Shown piece after piece: positions 1 to 5,153 of a stretch of DNA of 15,793 nt (position 1 is the first letter of the stretch; the number at the start of each line of letters is the position of its first letter). The DNA lies in contig JASEEW010000018.1 of assembly GCA_030019485.1 (NCBI GenBank), positions 1-15,793 on the forward strand. Direction: 5' to 3'. The notes under the pieces were generated by a model. That model was not told the origin of the DNA. It saw only the letters and a list, made by a program, of their open reading frames with translations, and searched no databases. The DNA comes from Thermoplasmatales archaeon. Lineage in GTDB: Archaea; Thermoplasmatota; JASEFT01; JAUWIS01. The translations under genes were made by a program, and so were the position numbers.

Positions 1-105
1 AAACTTTGTGAAAGTATAGAGTTAAATTCCGTGTACGGCATTGCACTATCCATGATTGTTGTGTTTGGTGTCTGCGCAATTATCAGGTTAGGGATGAAGA
101 AATAA
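1..105 (+). CDS. C-terminal end of a membrane-anchored protein (partial)
   Basis: Frame 1 is open from the window edge to a TAA at 103-105 and gives about 34 residues. They form a polar stretch (KLCESIELN), a hydrophobic segment of about 19 residues (VYGIALSMIVVFGVCAII) and a short basic end (RLGMKK). This is a membrane helix followed by a positive cytoplasmic tail, as in the last helix of a polytopic protein or the C-terminal anchor of a surface protein. The family cannot be recognised from so little. A short AGGTT-A-AACCT palindrome and a T-run at 142-147 follow the stop and could serve as a terminator. Confidence 0.6.
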   Translation, partial: KLCESIELNSVYGIALSMIVVFGVCAIIRLGMKK

Positions 106-140
106 ACAAACTAAATGACTTCGCAAGGTTAAACCTCCTA

Positions 141-150
141 ATTTTTTGTT
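141..150 (+). terminator. T-rich run after the partial membrane gene
   Basis: A T-run (six consecutive T at 142-147) follows a small palindrome at 127-137, about 37 bases after the stop of the left-edge gene. Archaeal RNA polymerase commonly stops at such U-runs. The placement fits, but this is inferred from sequence only. Confidence 0.3.
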
Positions 151-168
151 TCGCAGAAGTCCGATTGT

Positions 169-260
169 GTATAACGTTTTCGGTGTTTGCGAAGTTGCCG
201 AGCGGAGCGAGGCAATTTGGGTGAGCACCGAAGATGCGAACCGCAAACACCGTGTTATAC
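169..260. repeat. Two-box inverted repeat resembling an integron attC site
   Basis: Seen: GTATAAC (169-175) and GTTATAC (254-260) are perfect inverted 7-mers. Inside them, GGTGTTTGCG (182-191) and CGCAAACACC (242-251) are perfect inverted 10-mers. The boxes are separated by spacers of 6 and 2 bases. The centre carries its own hairpin, TTGCC/GGCAA, at 195-215. Known: attC sites have an outer R box (consensus RYYYAAC...GTTRRRY), an inner L box, unequal unpaired spacers and a variable terminal stem. The outer boxes here fit only loosely, since the central A/T departs from RYYY. The site lies just downstream of the TPR gene on the - strand, where a cassette attC would sit. It could equally be a terminator or another palindromic element. 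No integrase is in the window. Confidence 0.35.
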
Positions 261-305
261 GCAGTTTGTATCTCCCAATATCGCACATGGGTTGTATTAT
301 CATAT

Positions 306-1070
306 TCATCCAAAGATAACGTCTGCAAATAACAAGTCTTTCAATTCAAACCATCTCTCATACCCAGCATCGTCTGTATCTCCAAACATTGCCTTTCGGT
401 CTAAATATAAATATTCTGTCTTTAACTCCTCAAATTCGGCTCTACTCAGTTTCGCTGGGATATTGATATCATCCTCATCGTCGGTTTTTGATCTAATATA
501 ATGTTGTTTGTAAAGTTCACAATATAGTTTATATGGATCCATATTAGAATATTTCTTATAATATTTGTTCCAGATTTTCTCAATAAATTTCGTTTCTTTC
601 TTATTGAATAATGCATTGATATACTCCCTATGTTCGTACTGTTCAAAAGATTTTTCTAAATCTTCTGATATCCATTTATCGAACTGTTCCTCAAATCTTT
701 TCCTATCGCCTTTTTTAAGATACGCAAAAGCGATAAATAGTCCGTTATCATAATCATAACCATGGAGATTAAATTCTTCTAATGTTTCAATAGCTTTTTC
801 AATATCATTTGTGAATAAATATGCTATGCCGAGATCATTATCCCAGACAGACTCAAATGTGTCTTTTAGATTGATAATTTTTTGATAGGTCTTGATGGCT
901 ATCTCAGTATCACCAATCTCAAGATAGGAAACGGCTATATCTGAAAGTGCTGTCATATACTCTGGGTATTCTGAAACCACTTTTTCTAATCTCTTAATTC
1001 TATCTTGAACATTCTTTGATTTGTCCCATGCATTATGCCTATCTGCTTTACATTTTTCTTCTCGATCCAT
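306..1070 (-). CDS. TPR-repeat protein, 254 aa
   Basis: A soluble protein with no signal peptide or membrane segment. Residues about 25-125 read as tetratricopeptide-type helical hairpins: YMTALSDIAVSYLEIGDTEIAIKTYQKII is a typical unit, followed by DNDLGIAYLFTNDIEKAIETLEE and a third unit with AYLKKGDRKRFEEQ. The C-terminal half is charged and helical, with a tail rich in D and E, and matches no family I recognise. TPR repeats generally mediate protein-protein contacts; the partner here is unknown. The ATG is supported by a GGTGAT ribosome site (1075-1080 on the complement) four bases upstream. The gene is very AT-rich, stands alone, and is flanked by an attC-like repeat downstream and palindromes upstream, so it may be acquired. 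Confidence 0.75.
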   Translation of the reverse strand: MDREEKCKADRHNAWDKSKNVQDRIKRLEKVVSEYPEYMTALSDIAVSYLEIGDTEIAIKTYQKIINLKDTFESVWDNDLGIAYLFTNDIEKAIETLEEFNLHGYDYDNGLFIAFAYLKKGDRKRFEEQFDKWISEDLEKSFEQYEHREYINALFNKKETKFIEKIWNKYYKKYSNMDPYKLYCELYKQHYIRSKTDDEDDINIPAKLSRAEFEELKTEYLYLDRKAMFGDTDDAGYERWFELKDLLFADVIFG

Positions 1071-1110
1071 TTATATCACCTACATTTATGGTTTTTATGA
1101 AGTATACAAA

Positions 1111-1188
1111 TTGCGTATAACTCTTTCATATACGCAATATTTCGTATATACCTCCAATTTGGCGTGATATACGAAGTAATTCGTATAT
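1111..1188. repeat. Cluster of CGTATA palindromes upstream of the TPR gene
   Basis: Five arms of one motif lie within 80 bases. TTGCGTATA (1111-1119) is inverted to TATACGCAA (1129-1137). TTCGTATAT (1141-1149) is inverted to ATATACGAA (1167-1175), which in turn pairs with TTCGTATAT (1180-1188) around a GTAA loop. The array lies 40-120 bases upstream of the TPR start, so operator sites are possible. The middle arm could pair with either neighbour, giving alternative hairpins. The first arm contains GTATAAC (1115-1121), the same heptamer as the attC-like boxes. Confidence 0.5.
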
Positions 1189-1254
1189 CCATCCCTCTAT
1201 CTGAACTCTATTTCTTTTTGTTTTTCAAATAGCCGATTTAGTGGGCTTTTTATT

Positions 1255-1677
1255 TTATTCCAGCAGCACCTCTTTCAGATTTTTATTCTCAGGGCATTTT
1301 ATGTCCCCTTTTACTTTTGATACTTTGAATTTCATTCCTGGTTCAACCCCAACAGGCGAGCAAAGTTTGTAGAAAACACACCCAATGTTTTTGCAATCAG
1401 GATTTATACTTACTGTTTCCCCTTCAACAGCATTTTTTGACTCTATACATGCAGGTATAGGTATTTTTTCTACCTCAACAATCCTGACGCCCTCCTCATG
1501 TATTTTGCAGTCGTGGTGTATATCCCTGATGTTTGTTATTTTATACCTGCTTCCCCCCTCAAGGTTGAAGCAAACATTTTTCAGTTTGCAGCCCCTGCAT
1601 TCAGGCAAACTCCCCATATAGATAAACTCATTGTCTTTTTTTGCAATTTTTTCACCAACCAATGTTACCAAAACCAT
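1255..1677 (-). CDS. UPF0179 family protein
   Basis: A conserved archaeal protein of about 140 residues, recognised as UPF0179 by the N-terminal pattern LVGEKIAKKDNEFIYMG, the cysteine motif CRGCKLKNVC, the block KITNIRDIHHDCKIHEEGV, and a second cysteine-rich half (NPDCKNIGCVFYKLC) ending in CPENKNLKEV. The eight or so cysteines suggest metal or Fe-S binding, but the function of the family is not established. Two starts are possible: GTG at 1686 and ATG at 1677. I choose 1677 because GGTGAT (1682-1687 on the complement) lies exactly four bases upstream of it. This is the same spacing as the TPR gene, and the GTG itself is part of that ribosome site. The next gene upstream is G1P dehydrogenase, separated by a repeat-filled gap of about 180 bases. 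Confidence 0.85.
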   Translation of the reverse strand: MVLVTLVGEKIAKKDNEFIYMGSLPECRGCKLKNVCFNLEGGSRYKITNIRDIHHDCKIHEEGVRIVEVEKIPIPACIESKNAVEGETVSINPDCKNIGCVFYKLCSPVGVEPGMKFKVSKVKGDIKCPENKNLKEVLLE

Positions 1678-1697
1678 TTTTATCACCCCATTTTTCA

Positions 1698-1864
1698 GGA
1701 GTTAGAAGATAGAAGTTAGCAGTTAGGTTTTTCCCCCTAACTCCTACCTTACGGAAAAAACTTTGTTTTTTCCTAAAATGCCAGGAATTCCTGCTGGAAT
1801 TCCGTAGCATGTTAGGAATTTGCCCCTGCAAATTCCGTAACAATCCCTGGCTACTAACTACTTA
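1698..1864. repeat. TTAGRAG-type repeats flanking a trio of bulged hairpins
   Basis: The gap between UPF0179 and G1P dehydrogenase is almost wholly repetitive. It starts with purine-rich GTTAGAAG-like units (1698-1727), continues with their inverted partner CTAACTCCTAC (1737-1747), then three hairpins, and ends with CTACTAACTACTTAC (1851-1865). Hairpins: GGAAAAAAC/GTTTTTTCC with TTT loop (1753-1773), GGAATTCC/GGAATTCC with TGCT loop (1784-1803), and GGAATTTGC/GCAAATTCC with CCCT loop (1815-1836). Each stem continues past an unpaired C or G into further matching bases. A related arrangement recurs beside tRNA-Lys and the hairpin type recurs inside the DUF63 gene. Confidence 0.75.
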
Positions 1865-2911
1865 CTATATCACCTCTGTTATTTTCGCAAGCTTTTCAGC
1901 AGCATCTGCTGAAAGACCGTTATCGCCAAGAATAGTATACCTATCCTTTCTTATTTTATTTGCCATAACTAACGCCTTTACAACATCTTCTTTTTTTATT
2001 CCAAGCTGAGACGCATTTACAGGTGCCCCAATTTTTTTCAACGCATACCTTATCTCCTCCCAATCACCATGATGCAGATGCATCATCATTATAGTCCCAA
2101 CACCGCACTGCTCACCATGCAACGCCTTAATAGGAGCAATCCTGTCAAGCGCATGACTGAACAGATGCTCACTCCCTGATGTCGGCCTGGATGAGCCTGC
2201 AATGCACATACTCGCCCCTGATTCAATCAGTGGTTTAATCACAATCCAGACGGATTCCTCAAGCCCCGGTTTTATCCTGTCAGCATTTTCCATTATAACC
2301 CTTGCACTCATCTCTGAAAGCGTTGATGCGGATGTGGAGAATGATTCATTTCTGAGCTTATGCGCGAGCGCCCAGTCCTTCACAGCTGTCAGGTTTGAGA
2401 TAACATCAGCGCATCCTGATGCAAGCATCCTGTAAGGCGCTTTCACAATTATTTCTGTGTCTGCTACAATGCCCAATGGCACAACCCCGTCAACGGAAAC
2501 CCCGCCTTTTATGCTTGCCTTTGGTGATGCAACCCCGTCATGTGATGCCGAGGTTGGAATGGAAATAAAAGGCTTTTTTATTTCTTTTGCGCAGAGTTTA
2601 GCAACATCTATTTTGCTTCCACCGCCAACACCAAGTAAAAACCCTGCCTTTATTTCTTCAGCAATTTTTTTTACCTTCTCAACATTCTCATTTGTAGCAG
2701 CCCCTATTTCTACTAGATGCGCATTATACCCATCATCATTCAGTATCTCCTCAACCTTTTTCCCAGCAATTTTTTTTGTCCTGCTTCCTGTAACAATCAG
2801 CGCATTACCATTGAGTCCCAGATATTTGCACATCTCCCCTGTCCTCTCTATAACCCTATGACCTGCAAATACCTGCCTAGGAAACACCATTGTTTTCGCC
2901 TTTTGAAACAT
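1865..2911 (-). CDS. egsA: sn-glycerol-1-phosphate dehydrogenase
   Basis: Reduces dihydroxyacetone phosphate to sn-glycerol-1-phosphate with NAD(P)H, the step that gives archaeal ether lipids their characteristic stereochemistry. It is a cytosolic zinc enzyme of the iron-alcohol dehydrogenase/dehydroquinate synthase superfamily. The 348 residues are full length. Visible are the nucleotide-binding glycine run VGGGSKIDVAK (95-105), SASHDGVASP (121-130), and the predicted zinc ligands Asp169 (in GCADV), His249 (in SGSEHLFSH) and His265 (in LHGEQCG). The ATG is preceded by an AAAGGAG ribosome site about six bases upstream. The gene is divergent from the DUF63 gene and shares with it a 65-base promoter region containing an AT-rich TTTTAAA element. 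The symbol follows the usual archaeal name. Confidence 0.95.
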   Translation of the reverse strand: MFQKAKTMVFPRQVFAGHRVIERTGEMCKYLGLNGNALIVTGSRTKKIAGKKVEEILNDDGYNAHLVEIGAATNENVEKVKKIAEEIKAGFLLGVGGGSKIDVAKLCAKEIKKPFISIPTSASHDGVASPKASIKGGVSVDGVVPLGIVADTEIIVKAPYRMLASGCADVISNLTAVKDWALAHKLRNESFSTSASTLSEMSARVIMENADRIKPGLEESVWIVIKPLIESGASMCIAGSSRPTSGSEHLFSHALDRIAPIKALHGEQCGVGTIMMMHLHHGDWEEIRYALKKIGAPVNASQLGIKKEDVVKALVMANKIRKDRYTILGDNGLSADAAEKLAKITEVI

Positions 2912-2943
2912 TTTTTCTCCTTTACGCTGTTTTTTGTCGATAT

Positions 2944-2957
2944 TATTATTTTAAATG
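2944..2957. promoter_or_regulatory. AT-rich TATA-like element between divergent egsA and DUF63 genes
   Basis: The only strongly AT-rich stretch in the 65-base divergent gap is ATTATTTTAAAT around 2945-2956. Read leftward it lies about 27 bases before a plausible start site just upstream of the egsA ribosome site. Read rightward it lies a similar distance from the DUF63 ribosome site. It may serve both genes. Confidence 0.35.
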
Positions 2958-2988
2958 AAGAGCATGCCTCTACGTTATGGTGATATAC

Positions 2989-4110
2989 TTGAAAGATATT
3001 AAAGAATTCTATAAGAAACACCGTTTTTTGATATGGATTCTTACCCTTGTTCTGCCTGCTGCAGGGTTGTTTCTCGGCTGCGTTTTCTGGAAAAACATGT
3101 TCTGGGACAATTTCTTGTGGAAATACTACTGGGGGACTGTTGTTTCTGATGCGGAAAACAGGATAATAAATGGAATAGGACCAGAATACAATATTGTGAA
3201 CACACTCACCTATGGGGTTATTCTTGCAGGAGCCCTGTTTCTCATATACAGACTTCTGAGAAAACTTGAGATAACACCTGGCTATCGTTTTTTTGTTTCG
3301 CTTTCACCTTTTATCCTGCTCGGCTCTGTGCTCAGGGTTATGGAGGACGCAGATTTTTTCCCAAAACCATGGATTTACCTGTTCATCTCCCCACTCATTT
3401 ATGTGTTCCTGGGGCTCACAGTGCTCCTTCTCCTCCTCATAGGAGATATCGTTGAAAAAAGGTTTGAAAAGAAAAATATCAGAAACAAAACACTGTTTTT
3501 TTCAGGTGTCATACCGCTAAGCATCTGCACATGTTTGTTGTTCTCAAGGGGGCTGCAGCGCCCAGATGCCGTATTGTTGATTCTGGGAACAGCATCCCTG
3601 CTGACAGCTGTGGTATTCTCAGCATTCAAACTATTAAAAAGCCCTTACCCAAAACTTTCCACATACGTTTTAGGCTCTAATGTTCTTTTATTTTTTGCGC
3701 ATTTCCTTGACGCATCAGCAACATTTGTTGGAACAGATTTCTACAACTATGCTGAGAAGCATCCTTTACCTGCTTTTCTAATAAACCTGTCAGGAACAGG
3801 CGCAGTAATGTATCCTTTAAAGTTTGTTCTCATCTTTTTAATTATCTATGTTCTTGACATTATATATAAAAAAGAAATAAAGGACATTTCACGGAAAAAC
3901 CAAAAGTTTTTCCTGAAATCTTACGGAAAACTGCAAAGCAGTTTTCCTAAGATTTTAGGAATTCACTTTGTGAATTCCGTAAAATATCAGGAAAACGCTG
4001 AAAGCGTTTTCCGTGATAAAACACTGACAGGACTAATTAAAATATGTGTTTTTATCCTCGGGCTTGCGCCAGGTGTGCGGGATATGCTGAGGATTGGCAT
4101 TGGAGTGTAG
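2989..4110 (+). CDS. DUF63 family integral membrane protein with hairpin insert
   Basis: A polytopic membrane protein of the archaeal DUF63 family, whose function is unknown. Family-like features are the N-terminal helix, WGTVVSDAENR followed by EYNIVNTLTYGVIL, LGSVLRVMEDADFF with a following ISPLIYVF, FAHFLDASATFVG, and the C-terminal ILGLAPGVRDMLRIGIGV. I count about eight membrane helices. I choose TTG at 2989 because GGTGAT at 2979-2984 sits four bases before it, the spacing used by other genes here; an in-frame ATG at 2977 would overlap that site. Residues about 300-345 (3880-4020) are encoded by four consecutive hairpins of the family also seen between genes. They add a hydrophilic loop of about 45 residues before the last helix without breaking the frame. 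A six-T run at 4124-4129 probably ends the transcript. Confidence 0.88.
   Translation: MKDIKEFYKKHRFLIWILTLVLPAAGLFLGCVFWKNMFWDNFLWKYYWGTVVSDAENRIINGIGPEYNIVNTLTYGVILAGALFLIYRLLRKLEITPGYRFFVSLSPFILLGSVLRVMEDADFFPKPWIYLFISPLIYVFLGLTVLLLLLIGDIVEKRFEKKNIRNKTLFFSGVIPLSICTCLLFSRGLQRPDAVLLILGTASLLTAVVFSAFKLLKSPYPKLSTYVLGSNVLLFFAHFLDASATFVGTDFYNYAEKHPLPAFLINLSGTGAVMYPLKFVLIFLIIYVLDIIYKKEIKDISRKNQKFFLKSYGKLQSSFPKILGIHFVNSVKYQENAESVFRDKTLTGLIKICVFILGLAPGVRDMLRIGIGV
3885..4018. repeat. Four bulged hairpins inside the DUF63 reading frame
   Basis: Four stems lie in a row. GGAAAAAC/GTTTTTCC (3893-3913) has loop CAAAA, GGAAAACTGC/GCAGTTTTCC (3925-3947) loop AAA, GGAATTCAC/GTGAATTCC (3958-3978) loop TTT, and GGAAAACGCT/AGCGTTTTCC (3990-4012) loop GAA. 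Each extends outward past a single unpaired C (first two) or G (last two): ATTTCA/TGAAAT, AAATCTTA/TAAGATTT, TTTTA/TAAAA and TATCA/TGATA. Arms differ between copies but stay complementary within each copy. Orientation changes between the second and third copy. All are translated as part of DUF63. Confidence 0.85.
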
Positions 4111-4123
4111 AGGGGAACGCAAG

Positions 4124-4129
4124 TTTTTT
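4124..4129 (+). terminator. T6 run after the DUF63 gene
   Basis: TTTTTT begins 14 bases after the DUF63 stop and is the first such run. It is a plausible archaeal terminator. No strong hairpin precedes it. Confidence 0.4.
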
Positions 4130-4135
4130 CTCCTC

Positions 4136-4271
4136 ATGCCAAGCGAGTACATATCTCTAGCGACTCCTGCAAATTGTATTTTTATCTCTATTCTTAGTGG
4201 GAATTGGCATCATGCTTATCAGTGGTGTGTATGCTATAGCCTATAAGCCACCGCAGGAGAAACCACCCTGA
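4136..4271 (+). pseudogene. Possible small single-helix membrane protein, frame broken
   Basis: Two overlapping frames together read as one small membrane protein. The ATG at 4136 starts MPSEYISLATPANCIFIS. The frame beginning after 4160 continues as FLSLFLVGIGIMLISGVYA followed by IAYKPPQEKPP and a TGA at 4269-4271. That gives a hydrophobic helix with a proline- and lysine-rich tail, in a layout normal for a small membrane protein. Joining them needs a one-base shift near 4170-4195. An intact alternative would start at GTG 4197 or ATG 4212 and would be very short. I see no ribosome site. It could be a decayed gene or chance; no family is recognised. Confidence 0.25.
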
Positions 4272-4747
4272 TGAGTACAGAGAATGTGCAATAAATTAAG
4301 CTGCAGAATATTTACCCTTCCTGAATTTTTCTTTGCTTTGACACGATCAAAGCGGGTCTAAGTGGATTATGCATGAGATATTGTACTTATAAAGGAAATT
4401 ACCTGTTACCTGGATACAGAAAACCTTTGTTAACCACTTATTCTATATCTGTATCACAGAAAGATGATGAGATGAAAAATAGTTCGGAATTCTATGCAAT
4501 TTATGCAATTCCTCCTATTTTTATTGCACGTAAGTATATACTTTATAGTGCAATGAAAAAACTGCAGGCATAAGTAGAATTTGTTTTCTCCATACACTTA
4601 TTACTTTCAAATTTTCCATCTCAGTAGAATGTTTTTAAACTTATCAGTTGTTAACTATGGTTAGTTAATCATAGTTAACTAATAATTCTCTAACATATTA
4701 CAGTCATAAAAACAAACAACTTATACCCCCCTCTTTATTTTTTAATT
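4272..4747. other. Gene-poor spacer with two palindromes
   Basis: No convincing gene is seen here. An open frame of 66 codons at 4373-4573 has no ribosome site, an odd composition and no recognisable family, so I do not call it. The stretch holds a hairpin GCTTTGA/TCAAAGC with a five-base loop (4335-4353) and the 10-base inverted repeat at 4650-4679, listed separately. The rest is AT-rich and unremarkable. Confidence 0.6.
4650..4679. repeat. Perfect 10-bp inverted repeat, possible operator
   Basis: GTTAACTATG (4650-4659) and CATAGTTAAC (4670-4679) are perfect inverted copies around a 10-base centre that itself reads GTTAGTTAAT. The arm centres are two helical turns apart, as in a dimeric regulator site. 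No gene starts close by: the nearest are tRNA-Lys, which points toward it from the right, and the DUF63 gene far to the left. Confidence 0.5.
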
Positions 4748-4841
4748 CCCCTAACCCCTGACTTCTACAAATTGGTCACAATTTGGAGAAGTGAGGAATT
4801 GCATAAGCAATTCCGAAACTACTAATCCCTAGATACTTGTC
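4748..4841. repeat. Pair of bulged hairpins with TTAGRAG-type flanks
   Basis: A second cluster of the element family. The first hairpin is CTTCT-A-CAAATTG (4762-4774) against CAATTTG-G-AGAAG (4779-4791) with loop GTCA. The second is GGAATTGC (4795-4802) against GCAATTCC (4807-4814) with loop ATAA, followed by the unpaired G. CCCTAACCCCTGACTTCT lies before them and ACTACTAATCCCTAGATACT after, matching the flanks of the cluster at 1698-1864. Confidence 0.65.
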
Positions 4842-4848
4842 AAGACAG

Positions 4849-4941
4849 CGGGCCTGAGGGGATTCGAACCCCTGACCATTCGGTATCCTCGTGAGTTTTC
4901 ACGTAAGAGCCGAGTGCTCTACCTATCTGAGCTACAGGCCC
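4849..4941 (-). tRNA. tRNA-Lys (CTT) with a small intron
   Basis: Read on the - strand, the acceptor stem is GGGCCTG/CAGGCCC, the D arm GCTC...GAGC, the anticodon stem CTCGG, and the T arm AGGGG-TTCGAAT-CCCCT. The discriminator is G and no CCA is encoded. The anticodon loop reads CTCTTA and is interrupted before the 3' half of its stem. Placing a 19-base intron between positions 37 and 38 (4885-4903) restores the loop CTCTTAA with anticodon CTT, lysine. The 3' half of the stem is then CCGAA, leaving a C-A mismatch at the base of the stem. The intron has its own hairpin (CGTGA/TCACG). The bulge-helix-bulge is relaxed, with an imperfect central helix. Confidence 0.9.
4885..4903 (-). other. Intron of tRNA-Lys
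   Basis: A 19-base insert at the canonical 37/38 position. It folds as GTGA/TCAC or CGTGA/TCACG around AAAC. The exact ends could shift by one base, because C and A at the junctions give alternative loops. Archaeal splicing endonuclease would be expected to remove it. Confidence 0.7.
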
Positions 4942-4944
4942 CAG

Positions 4945-5012
4945 AGTAGAAGTTAGGGGCAAGTAGTTAGAAGTTAGGGAATACCTGAATCCTAACTCCT
5001 AATCCCTGACTG
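4945..5012. repeat. GTTAGAAG/CTAACTCC repeats on the far side of tRNA-Lys
   Basis: AGTAGAAGTTAGGGG and AGTTAGAAGTTAGGG lie at 4945-4980. They face their inverted form CCTAACTCCTAATCCCTGAC at 4991-5010, with AGTTAGG/CCTAACT forming a weak stem. With the cluster at 4748-4841 these units bracket the tRNA gene. Confidence 0.6.
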
Positions 5013-5050
5013 CTTGACCCTAATAGGTTTACGATAATTAAAATTGTTGG

Positions 5051-5114
5051 TAAACTCTGCAACCGAAATTGAGTCGGTAGAGATTTCACGTGGAAATCCA
5101 TGTTGCAGAGTTTA
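5051..5114. ncRNA. Candidate three-way-junction structured element upstream of glyA
   Basis: TAAACTCTGCAAC (5051-5063) and GTTGCAGAGTTTA (5102-5114) are perfect 13-base inverted copies. The enclosed 38 bases hold two more stems: ACCGA/TCGGT with a seven-base loop (5062-5078, competing for two bases with the outer stem) and GATTTC/GAAATC with loop ACGTG (5082-5098). The layout resembles a folded RNA or a cruciform. It lies just before the TATA-like box assigned to the SHMT gene, so it would not be in a leaderless SHMT mRNA. It is then either a separate small RNA, on either strand, or a DNA-level regulatory palindrome. No known family is recognised. Confidence 0.4.
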
Positions 5115-5122
5115 GTGAATAG

Positions 5123-5130
5123 ATTTTTAA
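5123..5130 (+). promoter_or_regulatory. TATA-like box for glyA (leaderless start)
   Basis: ATTTTTAA is centred about 27 bases before the ATG at 5154, the distance from an archaeal TATA box to a start site. The transcript would then begin at or next to the ATG. This agrees with the absence of any ribosome site. Confidence 0.5.
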
Positions 5131-5153
5131 CCCTCTATTTCTATTCCTGTTTT

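Noticed and set aside
1698..1864. CRISPR array suggested by repeated short units
   Set aside because: Units are short and irregular, with no constant repeat length and no unique spacers. The pattern is hairpins and purine tracts instead.
4373..4573. Open frame of 66 codons on the + strand in the gene desert
   Set aside because: No ribosome site, no clear TATA box at a sensible distance, mixed composition and no recognisable family. Length is within chance for this AT-rich DNA.
5100..5153. N-terminal extension of serine hydroxymethyltransferase from an upstream ATG
   Set aside because: The extra 18 residues are not part of the family, and the segment contains the palindrome end and the TATA-like box placed 27 bases before the ATG at 5154.
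5041..5153. Glycine or SAM-type riboswitch in front of glyA
   Set aside because: The fold does not match a known riboswitch, and the predicted leaderless start would exclude the structure from the mRNA.
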